From NCBI RefSeq assembly GCF_010868145.1, contig NZ_JAAGUY010000006.1:124001-188000 (forward strand): 64,000 nucleotides of DNA. The letters run 5' to 3'. The notes below the pieces were generated by a model that was given only the letters and a program-made list of their open reading frames with translations, ran no database searches and was not told the DNA's origin. Source of the stretch: Nocardia cyriacigeorgica (lineage in GTDB: Bacteria > Actinomycetota > Actinomycetes > Mycobacteriales > Mycobacteriaceae). Of this stretch, positions 55,778 through 64,000 are shown piece by piece. The position numbers and the translations under genes are program-made. Every line of letters starts with the position of its first letter. Position 1 is the first letter of the stretch.

Positions 55778-56831
55778 CTGCGGTGGATTCGGGTGTGGGC
55801 GATGCCGACCGGTTCGCGCGAGCCTTGCGGTACACCAGCGCTGTCAGACAGGCCACGGCGGTGAGCAGCGCGGTGACCGCGATGACGGTGGCGGTGTCCG
55901 GGCGCAGCAGCGGTTGCGCTCGCATGGCCTGCCAGTAGGTCAGGCCGAACAGCCCGGTATAGCCAAGCGCCAGCACGCCGACCAGCTCCGTGCGGGTGCG
56001 CTCACTACGCAACCATGAATAGCGTTGTCCCAGCCACGCCGCGGCGATCACCGCCAGGATCAGCACCTGGATGCCGTGGAGCCCGAGGAAATGCGGAATC
56101 CGCAGATCTCCACCGATGGTGCTCCAGTGGGTGATCGGCATGCCTGCCCCGTCGCGCGCCGCCTCGGTGCGGTCGGCCGGATCGAGGACGGTGTGCCCGG
56201 CGATCAATTCCACGACGCGTCCCTCGGCGTCGAGGACACGCTGCGTTCCGGTGAAGCCCATCAGATATGCCTGCGCCATGCCCACGACAGCCAGCGCGAG
56301 CCCGGAGCGGATCGCCCACGTGGTCGGTCGGTCGACGAGTCGCTGCCAGCACAAGATCAGCGCGATCAGCAGATTCGCGAGGAACAGTCCGGGAACGCTG
56401 GCTGCGAAGATCTGCTGACCGATGACGTTCACCGGGTCGTTGTCGTAGTTGTTGAAATGGCTGAAGGTCCCGCGGGCGGCTTGTACCGCGATGAAACCTA
56501 CGTCGAGAAATCCGGATATCGCGACCATGGCGCCCAGCCACCAGGTGGCGCGGCGGGCCCGGTGTGACAATGCGAGCAGGTAGGCCAGCGTGAGTCCGTA
56601 GAGCGCGAAAGCGATCCCGAACTTCAACGGCTTCACCCACACCGACTCGTCGAGCAGCGTGCGATCGTCGACCACGACTCCGCAGGCCGAGACGATCGTC
56701 AGTGCGATCATCGCGCCGACCATGGTGAGCAGCGGTCGATGCAGACGCCCACGATGGAGCGGGACGGAGATGTGATCGCGACGTGAATCCGTGGAAGTCG
56801 GTGCCTGGGAATCGATCTCGGTGGTGGCCAT
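55743..56831 (-). CDS. Integral membrane protein, hypothetical
   Basis: The 362-residue protein has about eight predicted membrane helices, e.g. PLLTMVGAMIALTIVSACG, PLKFGIAFALYGLTLAYLLAL and GIQVLILAVIAAAWLG. A conserved loop between helices 5 and 6 contains DGAGMPITHWSTIGGDLRIPHFLGLHG with several histidines, which could bind haem or metal. The N-terminal ~30 residues are cytoplasmic. No family is recognised. Its 3' end overlaps the zinc-ribbon gene by 35 bp. Confidence 0.8.
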   Translation of the reverse strand: MATTEIDSQAPTSTDSRRDHISVPLHRGRLHRPLLTMVGAMIALTIVSACGVVVDDRTLLDESVWVKPLKFGIAFALYGLTLAYLLALSHRARRATWWLGAMVAISGFLDVGFIAVQAARGTFSHFNNYDNDPVNVIGQQIFAASVPGLFLANLLIALILCWQRLVDRPTTWAIRSGLALAVVGMAQAYLMGFTGTQRVLDAEGRVVELIAGHTVLDPADRTEAARDGAGMPITHWSTIGGDLRIPHFLGLHGIQVLILAVIAAAWLGQRYSWLRSERTRTELVGVLALGYTGLFGLTYWQAMRAQPLLRPDTATVIAVTALLTAVACLTALVYRKARANRSASPTPESTAVSATVRPRGRV

Positions 56832-56889
56832 GGTGCGACGTTAGGAACCCGCCGTGCTCGGCCGCATCCCGCCACGGAGCCACCACCAC

Positions 56890-56907
56890 CCGTACCCAGG
56901 TACGGGG
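56890..56907. promoter_or_regulatory. CCCGTACC-N2-GGTACGGG palindrome upstream of the membrane protein
   Basis: The 18-bp site has perfect 8-bp arms and lies 59 bp before the start of the membrane-protein gene, in the gap behind the M23 peptidase gene. Size and position fit a dimeric repressor operator; no regulator can be named. Confidence 0.5.
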
Positions 56908-56948
56908 TCGGTCCGGTCCGGTGTCAGCTCACGCAGACGCCGGAGTCG

Positions 56949-57641
56949 TCAGGAGTGGTCTCCGTGGACGTTGATGCCGCGCGCGGCCAGCCACGGCTGC
57001 GGGTCGATCGGGCCGACGCCGGGCACGTGCACCTCGTAGTGCAGGTGGGGTCCGGTGGATTGGCCGCGGCTACCCACGGTGGCGATCACGTCGCCGGCCC
57101 GCACGGGCTGGCCGACGGAGGCCAGGATGTCCTGCATATGTCCGTACACGCCGACGGTGCCGTCGTCCTGCTGGACCCGCACCCACAGGCCGAAACCGCT
57201 GGCCGGACCGGCCTCGATCACGACACCGTCGGTCACGGCGGCGATCGGGGCGCCCATCGGGTCGGCGAAATCGATACCGGCGTGCATGGCACCCCAGCGC
57301 ATGCCGAACGTGGAACTCATCGGGCCTGCCACCGGGCGGAGGGTCTTCGGGCGGGCGAACTCGATGGCCAGGCGATTCTGTTCCCAGGCCACGGCCTCGG
57401 GCACGGTCTGTGCGCGCTGGGCTTCGGGCGGGGTGAAGGCGGTGAAGGTGGCGTCGCTGCTGTCGGCGACCAGGCGCGGCGAGTGGATGGCCTCGGTCGA
57501 GTTCTCTTGGGTGCATCCGGCGAGCACACCGAGCGAGGCGCCGATCGCGGTCGAGGCGGCGACCACGCGGGTGACGACGCTGTGTCGGCCGGGGCGAGGT
57601 GTGCCGATACGGCGAGAAAGTAACGGAACGGTCACGGGCAT
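56949..57641 (-). CDS. M23-family peptidase, probable lipoprotein
   Basis: The 230-residue protein has an N-terminal export signal (VVTRVVAASTAIGASLGV) ending in a lipobox L-A-G-C, so it should be lipidated and anchored outside the membrane. The C-terminal M23/LytM domain (~105-225) has the metal sites HAGIDFADP (H-x3-D) and HLHYEVH (H-x-H), plus GVYGHMQ. M23 enzymes cut peptide bonds in peptidoglycan. All expected ligands are present, so it is probably active. Confidence 0.9.
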   Translation of the reverse strand: MPVTVPLLSRRIGTPRPGRHSVVTRVVAASTAIGASLGVLAGCTQENSTEAIHSPRLVADSSDATFTAFTPPEAQRAQTVPEAVAWEQNRLAIEFARPKTLRPVAGPMSSTFGMRWGAMHAGIDFADPMGAPIAAVTDGVVIEAGPASGFGLWVRVQQDDGTVGVYGHMQDILASVGQPVRAGDVIATVGSRGQSTGPHLHYEVHVPGVGPIDPQPWLAARGINVHGDHS

Positions 57642-57800
57642 GGCTTGAAGCTACGGGATGGCAATGCCCGCTCCGCAATCCTGTGGTTACCGTCACCAGG
57701 TCATAAAAGCCCAGTTCGAAGATTACGAAGCGATAACGACACGGTTGACATTCGGTGTTCAGCTGCGGAAATGCGGTAAATCGGCGAATTGACTCGAAGG

Positions 57801-57831
57801 CTGCCAGTTGATCACACTGTGTTAGTGGCAG
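57801..57831 (+). promoter_or_regulatory. CTGCCA-N19-TGGCAG dyad at the start of the ArsR gene
   Basis: CTGCCA (57801-57806) and TGGCAG (57826-57831) are perfect 6-bp arms; the spacer contains a smaller CACACTGTG dyad. The right arm covers the GTG start, which fits autorepression. Evidence is weak because the arms are short. Confidence 0.3.
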
Positions 57832-58166
57832 CTAATGGAGTCCGGGCGATCGAAGCGCTTGCCGACCCCACCAGGCGGGCGATATTCGAAGCGCTTCCGC
57901 ATGCGCAGCGGTCAGTGGGTGATCTGGCCGCTGATGTCGGGGTCAGCAGTTCAGCGGTTTCGCAGCATCTGCGGGTGCTGCGGGAGGCGCGGCTGGTGAT
58001 GATGCGACCGGACGGCAACCGGAGGCTGTACTTCCTTGACCCGCGTGGTCTGGCCGATGCACGCGACTACGTCGAGCGGTTCTGGCCCAGCGCCATGGCG
58101 GCCTATTCCGCGGCGGTGCACACCGCGCGCCTGGAAGAAGAAGGCCCTCAGCCGACGCGGCGGTAG
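57825..58166 (+). CDS. ArsR-family transcriptional regulator
   Basis: The ~113-residue winged-helix protein has IEALADPTRRAIFEALPH, SVGDLAADVGVSSSAVSQHLRVLREARLVMMR and the wing GNRRLYFLDPRG. No metal cysteines are seen. GTG 57825 (VAANGVRAIEAL) is preferred; TTG 57789 would add twelve residues. Its 3' end overlaps the convergent GT9 gene by 19 bp. The gene it controls is not adjacent and co-directional, so the target is unclear. Confidence 0.85.
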   Translation: MAANGVRAIEALADPTRRAIFEALPHAQRSVGDLAADVGVSSSAVSQHLRVLREARLVMMRPDGNRRLYFLDPRGLADARDYVERFWPSAMAAYSAAVHTARLEEEGPQPTRR

Positions 58167-59131
58167 GCGCGGGGACGGTCGCCGCCGGCTCCGGCCCAGG
58201 TGTGCTTGCCGAGCTGGGCATCGACCGCGCCGATCACCTCGCTCACCCCGATCCGCAGCAGGCCCGCGTCGGTGCTGTCGGCGTTCGGGTCGCCGACCTG
58301 GCCCGCCCACAGCACGTCATGCCTGCCGAGCAGATGCGGCGGCGGCCCGCCCCGGCGCGGGGGAGTCGGGCCGAACAGCTGCACCGTGCGGGTGCCGAAC
58401 GCGGTGGCCAGATGCGCGACCCCGGTATCCCCACACAGCACCAGTGCGGCCTCGGCGACCGTCGCGGCCAGTTCGATCAGGTTCTGCTCACCGGCGAGGA
58501 CGCGATGCGGAGGCAGTCCGGCGCGGGCGGCGATACCGAGGGCGATCTCGCGCTCGAACTCGTCGCCGGTAATGACTACCTCCCGGCCGAGCACCGACTG
58601 ATGCCGGATGACCGCGGCGAACCGGTCCGGTGGCCAGCGGCGTGCGGGCGCGCCCGCACCGATGTGCACGACGACGGCATCACGGTGGCTCGTGGTGGCG
58701 ACCGGCGGAACCAGTCCGAGGTTGCGGCGGTCGGCGTCGATGCCGTCGAACTCGAGCAGATGGCACCAGCGGTCGACCAGGTGCATGTCCGGCTCCCACT
58801 GCGGACCCGGCAGCTCGGGGAAGGCAGGGTTGGCGTAGGTGAGGATGCGACGGGCATCGGTCTTGATCAGCTCGACGATCGACTCGGTGTCCGGACCGTG
58901 CAGATTCACCGCGAGATCGGGTGCGCGGCCGTCCCAGCGGAGACTGCCACCCTCGGCGGTGGGGACCATCGCGTCGACCGAAGTGATCAGGTCGACGATC
59001 GGACGCAGCCGGTGCGGTGCCGCCAGGACGATGCGGTCGTCCGGCCTGGCCCGGCGAAGCGCGCGCAACGCCGGGACCGCGGTGAGCAGATCACCGAGAC
59101 CGCGTGCCTGAAGCACGAGAACAACCGACAC
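58148..59131 (-). CDS. Glycosyltransferase family 9 (heptosyltransferase-like)
   Basis: The 327-residue protein has the GT9 layout: N-terminal LVLQARGLGDLLTAVPALRALRRARP, central VVHIGAGAPARRWPPDRFAAV, and the C-terminal donor-binding CGDTGVAHLATAFGTRTVQLFGPTPP. The family transfers heptose or other sugars from nucleotide donors. This organism type has no LPS, so the acceptor is another glycan and is unknown. Confidence 0.9.
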   Translation of the reverse strand: MSVVLVLQARGLGDLLTAVPALRALRRARPDDRIVLAAPHRLRPIVDLITSVDAMVPTAEGGSLRWDGRAPDLAVNLHGPDTESIVELIKTDARRILTYANPAFPELPGPQWEPDMHLVDRWCHLLEFDGIDADRRNLGLVPPVATTSHRDAVVVHIGAGAPARRWPPDRFAAVIRHQSVLGREVVITGDEFEREIALGIAARAGLPPHRVLAGEQNLIELAATVAEAALVLCGDTGVAHLATAFGTRTVQLFGPTPPRRGGPPPHLLGRHDVLWAGQVGDPNADSTDAGLLRIGVSEVIGAVDAQLGKHTWAGAGGDRPRAYRRVG

Positions 59132-59366
59132 CCTCTTCTCCTAGCCACCCGAGACTCGTCTACCCGACCCACTCGACTCACCTGACGGCGTTCACGACGA
59201 GAGCCATTGACCCACAATTACCCGGCGTATCCAGCGGCAAACGTGATAGTTGCGGCGTTCTCGGTCACAGTTGGCCGGTCGCTTGCACGACCGCGGCGGC
59301 GGCGCGCGGGGCGGATGTATCGGCAAATATCCAGAGAACCAGTGGTTTCGGGCATAACATCACTTC
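59132..59366. other. 235-bp divergent gap between GT9 and HdeD-like genes
   Basis: No supported gene. TAACAT (59355-59360) ends 6 nt before the HdeD-like ATG and looks like the -10 of a leaderless transcript. Nothing else stands out. Confidence 0.4.
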
Positions 59367-59948
59367 ATGACGACCAATATCATCCCGCAGGGCACGGTGC
59401 AGGCCCTCGCGCGTGCCGCCTGGCAATCGATCTTGGTCACCGGATTGCTTTCGGTGATCCTCGGCATCCTGATCCTGGTGTGGCCGGGCAAGACGCTGCT
59501 GGTCGCCGGCATCATCTTCGGCATCTACCTGGTGGTCAGCGGTCTGTTGCAGCTGCTCGCCGCGTTCGCGGCGCCCGCGAGTACGGGTATGCGGGTGCTC
59601 TATTTCATCACCGGCGTGCTGTCGATCGTCATCGGTGTCTTCTGCTTCCGCGACGAGCTGACCTCGATCCTGCTGCTCGGGTTGTGGATCGGAATCGGCT
59701 GGCTGTTCCGCGGCATCGCGGTGGCGATGGCCGCGCTCTCCGAGCCGGATCTGCCGGGCCGCGGCTGGCAGGGCTTCTTCGGCGTGATCACCGCCATCGC
59801 CGGTGTCGTGCTGATCGTCTGGCCGGTCGAGTCGATCACCACCCTGGCCGTGGTGGCAGGTATCTGGCTGATCGTGCTCGGCATCATCGAGATGGTCACC
59901 GCCTTCGGCGTGCGTAAGGACGCGAAGGATCTGGGTGTTCCGGCATAG
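59367..59948 (+). CDS. HdeD family (DUF308) membrane protein
   Basis: The 193-residue protein has six helices arranged as three DUF308 pairs with the repeated motifs GLLSVILGILILVWPGKTLLVAGIIFGIYLVVSGLLQL, GVLSIVIGVFCF and GVITAIAGVVLIVWPVESITTLAVVAGIWLIVLGIIEM. The family includes the acid-resistance protein HdeD of E. coli; the role here is unknown. The start follows TAACAT by 6 nt. Confidence 0.9.
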   Translation: MTTNIIPQGTVQALARAAWQSILVTGLLSVILGILILVWPGKTLLVAGIIFGIYLVVSGLLQLLAAFAAPASTGMRVLYFITGVLSIVIGVFCFRDELTSILLLGLWIGIGWLFRGIAVAMAALSEPDLPGRGWQGFFGVITAIAGVVLIVWPVESITTLAVVAGIWLIVLGIIEMVTAFGVRKDAKDLGVPA

Positions 59949-60021
59949 CGCGCGTCATGGCACAATCGCAGGGTTATCGGTCGACGTCGGGGGTCGACAT
60001 CGAAAGGAACTGGAGGCACGA

Positions 60022-60327
60022 ATGTTTCGTACTGCTGGGATCGTCGGTGCGCTGGCCACCGCGGGCGCCATCGCCCTGCTCGCGCCGGGCGCCGCTCACG
60101 CCGCGGGTGGCACCCTGAACCTGAACGGTGAGCTGCACGCGAACCCGGTGGGCTGCTTCAACACCAGCGACAGCTTCTACTCGACGCTGCAGACCACCGT
60201 GGGAAACTCCACTGATCGGGCCATCACGCTGTATGCGGGCGCCGACTGCGCCGGCCAGGCCCTTGGCGTCATCGAGCCCAACACCATCGGCTACGTGCCC
60301 ACCGGCGGCAGCGTCTCGGTGCAGTAG
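60022..60327 (+). CDS. Small secreted protein, hypothetical
   Basis: The 101-residue product has a signal peptide (MFRTAGIVGALATAGAIALLAPGAAHA, AXA site) and a ~75-residue mature part with two cysteines (PVGCFNTS and GADCAGQ) likely to be disulfide-bonded, and a beta-rich pattern. GGAGG lies 5 nt upstream of the ATG. I recognise no family. A strong hairpin follows the stop. Confidence 0.8.
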   Translation: MFRTAGIVGALATAGAIALLAPGAAHAAGGTLNLNGELHANPVGCFNTSDSFYSTLQTTVGNSTDRAITLYAGADCAGQALGVIEPNTIGYVPTGGSVSVQ

Positions 60328-60349
60328 CACCGGCCCCGCCGAAGACGAC

Positions 60350-60379
60350 GTGGACCCCGTGAGGCATCACGGGGTCCAC
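60350..60379 (+). terminator. 12-bp perfect hairpin after the small secreted protein
   Basis: GTGGACCCCGTG (60350-60361) and CACGGGGTCCAC (60368-60379) are perfect arms with a 6-nt loop, 22 bp after the stop codon. No T-run follows. Confidence 0.75.
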
Positions 60380-60547
60380 TCGTGTGTTCGGGCTCGGTCA
60401 TCGGCGAGTCGGTAGCGCGAAGCCCCGATAGAACGTCCAGAACCCAGGCGCTCCCGCCGCCGTGGCGGCATGTCAGGACACTGCGAGGCCGGCCCGACGT
60501 CGATTCGTTTCCGAAGACGTGGGCCGGCCTCCTCCGGTCGTGCCCGA

Positions 60548-62239
60548 TCAGGAGCGCGCGGCGGCGTCCCGTGCGGCGATGTAGCCGTAGACGAGCCCCT
60601 GGCCGATCGTCGCGCCTGCGCCCGGATAAGTGCGGCCGAACGCGTTGGCCGCGGTATTGCCGATGGCGTAGAGGCCATCGATGACGCTGCCGTCCTCGCG
60701 CAGCACCCTGGCCCGCTCGTCGGCCCGCACACCGCCGCAGGTGCCGAGGTCACTCAGCGTCATCCGCACCGCGTAGAGCGATCCCTGGTCGACCGGACGC
60801 AGGTTGGGGTTCGGCGCGATCGTCGGATCGCCGTAATAGCGGTCGTAGGCGCTCTGCCCGCGCCGGAACTCGCTGTCGGTGCCCGCGGCGGCGTCGTCGT
60901 TGAACCGGCGCAGCGTATCGGTGAACGCATCGGCGGGGACGCCGATCTTTTCGGCCAGCTCGGCCGGGTCGGTGGCGCGGTGGGCGATCCCGGCCTCGTA
61001 CCACGACTTCGGCAGTGGCTGACGGGGAAACAGGCCCGCCGCGAAGATGTAGCTGTTGCGGTACTTCTGATCGAAGACGATCCACATCGATTCGACGGGG
61101 TCACCGTTGCGTTCGCGGTCGAGAATCCGCTGGCCGAACGACATGTAATCGGTCGACTCGTTGATGAAGCGCCGGCCGGTGTTGTCGACGATGAACGACC
61201 CTGGCAGCGAACGCTCGGCCAACATGACGACCGGCGCGGCTCCGGGAAGCGGCGCCACCGCGGGGAACCACCAGGACTGATCCATCAGATCGATCGCCGC
61301 ACCGGTGTCCTGTGCCAGCCGAATCGCGTCGCCGGTGTTGCCTTCGGCGCCGAGGCTCTCGTGATCACGCAGCTGCGGGGACTGGAACTTGTGGCGCATG
61401 GCCATGTCGTGGTCGAAGCCACCCGCGGCGAGTACCACGCCGCGACGGGCGGTGACCGTCACCTCGCGCCCGCCCTGTGCGACGACCGCCCCCGTGACCC
61501 GATTCCCCGTGGTGGACAGGCGAACCAGCTCGGTCTCGGTCCACACCGGAATACCGGCACGCACCACACCGGCGTACAGACCCGCTGCCAGCGCCTGGCC
61601 GCCGGCCACATATTCACGGCGCAGCGCCAGGCCGCCGATCCCCTGGGCGAGGCGCTTGATGATGCGGGAAATGCCTTTGCGGGGCACCCGCGCCATCAGG
61701 TTCATCCATTTGTAGTCGGCACCGGTGGTCGGCATGGGAACCGGTGCCTCCATCAGTCCGGGACGCAGCCGGGCGCGGTCGCTGCCGAGCGACGACACAT
61801 TGAACGGCTTGCACTCGCAGGTGCGCCCGATGGCCGATCCGCCCGGCAGTTCGGGGTGGTAGTCCGAATATCCCTCGGCCCAGAAGAACTTCATCGGCGT
61901 CGCGCGTTCGAGCATGTCGACTGTCGCATCGCTGTTTTCGACGAAGGCATGGCCGCGTTCGGCGGGCGCGGAATCACCGACGACTGCGCGCACGTAGGTT
62001 TCGGCGCGCTCCCGGGTATCCCCGGTGCCTGCTTTGCGCAGAACAGGGTTGGCGGGCAGCCAGAAGGCGCCACCCGAACGGGCGGTCGAACCGCCCACGT
62101 ACTCGGTCTTCTCGATGATCAGTGTCGAGAGCCCCAGCTCGTGCGCGGTCAGGGCGGCCGCCATTCCGGTGCCGGACCCGATCACCAGGAGATCGACAGT
62201 GAGTTCGTGTGCTGCCGCGGGTGCCGGCGCTTTTTTCAT
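60548..62239 (-). CDS. FAD-dependent dehydrogenase of the 3-ketosteroid-delta1-dehydrogenase (KstD) / fumarate reductase type
   Basis: The 563-residue flavoprotein has the FAD motif LLVIGSGTGMAAALTAHELG, the KstD-type YVGGSTARSGGAFWLPAN, RRGVVLAAGGFDHD and the end GLYAIGNTAANAFGRTYPGAGATIGQGLVYGYIAA with a conserved active-site region (FNDDAAAGTDSEF). The family introduces the 1,2-double bond in 3-ketosteroids or related rings; the exact substrate is uncertain. It overlaps the upstream lipase-type hydrolase by 4 bp, suggesting an operon for lipid or steroid-ester use. Confidence 0.88.
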   Translation of the reverse strand: MKKAPAPAAAHELTVDLLVIGSGTGMAAALTAHELGLSTLIIEKTEYVGGSTARSGGAFWLPANPVLRKAGTGDTRERAETYVRAVVGDSAPAERGHAFVENSDATVDMLERATPMKFFWAEGYSDYHPELPGGSAIGRTCECKPFNVSSLGSDRARLRPGLMEAPVPMPTTGADYKWMNLMARVPRKGISRIIKRLAQGIGGLALRREYVAGGQALAAGLYAGVVRAGIPVWTETELVRLSTTGNRVTGAVVAQGGREVTVTARRGVVLAAGGFDHDMAMRHKFQSPQLRDHESLGAEGNTGDAIRLAQDTGAAIDLMDQSWWFPAVAPLPGAAPVVMLAERSLPGSFIVDNTGRRFINESTDYMSFGQRILDRERNGDPVESMWIVFDQKYRNSYIFAAGLFPRQPLPKSWYEAGIAHRATDPAELAEKIGVPADAFTDTLRRFNDDAAAGTDSEFRRGQSAYDRYYGDPTIAPNPNLRPVDQGSLYAVRMTLSDLGTCGGVRADERARVLREDGSVIDGLYAIGNTAANAFGRTYPGAGATIGQGLVYGYIAARDAAARS

Positions 62240-63225
62240 CGGTGTACTCCTTCACCTGGGCCGGCCATCGGCGCCAGTAGTTCACGCAACATGTCCCAAA
62301 TCTCTTGCCGGGCGGCTGTGGTGGGCGTCAGATCGGCGAATGTCAGAAAGCCGTGAAACAACCCGTCGTAGCGGCGATGTCGCACCGGCACCCCCGCGGC
62401 CGCCAACTCGTGCGCGTATGTGTCGCCCGATGAGCACGGCGGGTCGAGTTCTGCGGTGATCACCACGGCCGGTGGCAGGCCCGCCAGCGATGGCGCTCGT
62501 GTCGGTACGAGCCGCGGGTCATCCGTGCCGTTGGGGGCGTATTGCTGCCAGTACCAGCGCATCGCGGCGGCGGTGTTGTAGTACCCGCTGCCGTACCGGC
62601 GATACGACTCCGTCTCGAAGTCGTCATCGATCACCGGATACAGCAGGACCTGACCCGACAGCGCCGGGCCGCCGCGCTCCCTGGCGGCGATGGCGACCGT
62701 TGCCGCGAGGTTCCCGCCTGCGCTGTCACCGGCGACGGCGATGCGGGTGGGGTCGCCGCCGAATTCCGCGGCATGCGCCGCCGCCCATTCGAGCGCGGCG
62801 TACATATCGTCGTGGGCCGCCGGTCCCTGATGTTCGGGAGCGAGGCGGTAGTCCACCGAGACGACCACCGCTCCGACACCCTCGGCCATCGACCGGCAGA
62901 ATTCGTCATGGGTGTCCAGGTCGCAGAACACGAAGCCGCCACCATGGGCGAACACGACGACCGGCAGCGCCTGATCGTCGCGATGCGGCCGATAGATCCG
63001 CAGGTCGAGCCGACCGCCCGGCCCGTCGATGCCGATATCGCGCGCCTGCTGCATATCGGGGAGTTTCGTCAGCGGCCCGCGACGGCCGCGTATCGCTTGC
63101 CGCAGCTGCGGGGCCTGCATGGTCGTCACATCGGGGAATCCGGCATCGAGTGCGGCCAGCAGCGCCGCCACCTCGGGGTCGAGTACCGGTGCAGCTGCGT
63201 GTTTCGGAACAGCATTGGCGTCCAC
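62236..63225 (-). CDS. Alpha/beta hydrolase of the hormone-sensitive-lipase type
   Basis: The 329-residue esterase has the HSL motif HGGGFVFCDLDTHDEFCR, the nucleophile elbow VAGDSAGGNLAA (Ser), the acid in AELDPPCSSGD and the terminal His in YDGLFHGF. There is no signal peptide, so it is intracellular. Length and motifs match the mycobacterial Lip (HSL) group. It is first in an operon with the KstD-like enzyme (ATGA overlap). Confidence 0.92.
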   Translation of the reverse strand: MDANAVPKHAAAPVLDPEVAALLAALDAGFPDVTTMQAPQLRQAIRGRRGPLTKLPDMQQARDIGIDGPGGRLDLRIYRPHRDDQALPVVVFAHGGGFVFCDLDTHDEFCRSMAEGVGAVVVSVDYRLAPEHQGPAAHDDMYAALEWAAAHAAEFGGDPTRIAVAGDSAGGNLAATVAIAARERGGPALSGQVLLYPVIDDDFETESYRRYGSGYYNTAAAMRWYWQQYAPNGTDDPRLVPTRAPSLAGLPPAVVITAELDPPCSSGDTYAHELAAAGVPVRHRRYDGLFHGFLTFADLTPTTAARQEIWDMLRELLAPMAGPGEGVHR

Positions 63226-63315
63226 GGGCGCGGCCTCCTGCGATCGGTGTGGTCTGTGACACTCGAGCTCGAGCTCGGCGCCACAGTAAGTCGCCTGCCT
63301 GCCACCGACAGCCGG

Positions 63316-63327
63316 TGTTCCCGAACA
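63316..63327. promoter_or_regulatory. TGTTC-N2-GAACA dyad between the hydrolase and SDR genes
   Basis: The perfect 5-bp arms lie in the 258-bp divergent gap, 91 bp before the hydrolase start. They could be an operator for a TetR-type regulator of lipid genes. Arms are short, so support is weak. Confidence 0.3.
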
Positions 63328-63483
63328 GTGGACATCTGGCGTCCGCCGGGCGCCGAAACCTCAGAGTGCAACCTTGCGTAGATGCCTCGTGCCTGATGTC
63401 CCGCTCACCGAACCGCGTTCTCGGCAGCTGGGCCGCGAACCGGTTGGCTGGTCCACAGATCGACCGAAAGGATGTGAGGTGCC

Positions 63484-64000
63484 CATGGGTGGATCGCTCG
63501 ACGGCAAGGTCGCGCTGGTCACCGGAAGCAGCCGGGGCATCGGCCGCGCGATCGCGCAGCGCCTGGCGTCCGAGGGCGCCATGGTGGTGGTGACCGCGCG
63601 GTCGGTCGAACCGTCGGCGTCGACTCGTTTCGGGATGAGCGAAACCATTCCCGGCACGGTCGCCGAGACGGTCGCGTTGATCGAGGCCGCGGGCGGCAGG
63701 GCCATCGCCATTCCCGCGGACCTGACTGATCAGCACGCACGCGATGGGCTCGTCGATGCCGTCGTCCGAGAAACCGGTGGGATCGACATCCTTGTCAACA
63801 ACGCCGGTTTCGCCGATTACGCGCGAGTGGACGAGATGTCGATGGATACCTTCGACCGGACGATCGACCATTATCTGCGAATCCCGTTCGCGCTGTCCCG
63901 AGCCGCGATTCCGCATCTGCGGGTGCGGGGCGCGGGCTGGATCGTCAACATCGGTTCGGTCACCGGGGTGAGCCCGGTTCGCCCGTTCCGCGACTACAAC
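63484..64000 (+). CDS. Short-chain dehydrogenase/reductase, 3' truncated by the window edge
   Basis: The frame is open to the last base; 172 codons are seen. It starts MGGSLDGKVALVTGSSRGIGRAIAQRLASEGA, the TGxxxGxG NAD(P) site, then IPADLTD, DILVNNAGF and VNIGS with the active-site Ser. The catalytic Y-x3-K lies beyond the window. GTG 63478 is an alternative start in frame. It is divergent from the hydrolase-KstD operon and may join the same pathway. Confidence 0.9.

Noticed and set aside
57682..57697. CRP-like site TGTGG-N6-TCACC before the M23 gene
   Set aside because: Each half matches only 4 of 5 key bases, and such matches are frequent by chance.
1..64000. Insertion sequences, prophage, CRISPR arrays, tRNA genes
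   Set aside because: No transposase or integrase protein, regularly spaced direct repeats or cloverleaf-like sequence was recognised; a tRNAscan and ISfinder search would settle it.

Overview
The window is high-GC actinobacterial chromosome, most likely from Nocardia or a close mycolic-acid-producing relative. The support is the RNA polymerase-binding protein RbpA, the fused CobI-CobJ protein, two F420-type (PPOX-class) flavoproteins, many GTG starts, many probable leaderless transcripts, and gene order that resembles (from memory) the Mycobacterium tuberculosis block running from rbpA through fxsA and cobN to cobL and its neighbouring SDR. No rRNA, tRNA, CRISPR array, transposase or phage gene was recognised.

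Bases 1-9900 hold much of the aerobic corrin-ring pathway: cobL, cobK, cobI-cobJ, cobH and cobG. They are interleaved with a secreted protein, a RibD-type reductase, a PadR regulator, an O-methyltransferase and a TetR regulator. cobM, expected between cobL and cobK, is not there. cobN lies further on at 20129-23812, behind a cobalamin riboswitch.

Bases 10000-19970 are accessory metabolic and regulatory genes, several with clear palindromic operators: an SRPBCC/ArsR pair, a hydrolase/AraC pair and a TetR/DUF4334/alcohol dehydrogenase cluster. They also include a large Ser/Thr kinase-WD40 gene that has lost its catalytic loop and carries a frameshift. Bases 23995-32706 hold two F420-type flavoproteins, a small XRE regulator divergent from a methionine aminopeptidase, a PadR regulator whose probable operator recurs in front of a VOC gene, the TldD/TldE protease pair, a TetR regulator and a TSUP permease. 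Bases 32827-38688 are a NarL-type two-component system, FxsA, a YtcJ-like amidohydrolase and apolipoprotein N-acyltransferase.

The main accessory element is at 39055-54592: a 4548-residue, four-module non-ribosomal peptide synthetase (C-A-T four times, then TE), translationally coupled to a two-gene DrrAB-like ABC exporter. Module 1 has a DhbF/EntF-like starter condensation domain and a textbook serine code. Modules 2-4 have three near-identical codes for a bulky aliphatic residue. The expected product is an N-capped Ser-X-X-X peptide released by the TE. The cassette sits between lnt and rbpA, where mycobacteria carry ppm1, and no ppm1 is present here.

Bases 54704-64000 hold rbpA, a small zinc-ribbon-like protein, membrane and secreted proteins, a lipoprotein M23 peptidase, an ArsR regulator, a GT9 glycosyltransferase, an HdeD-like protein, a KstD-like FAD enzyme coupled to a lipase-type hydrolase, and a truncated SDR.
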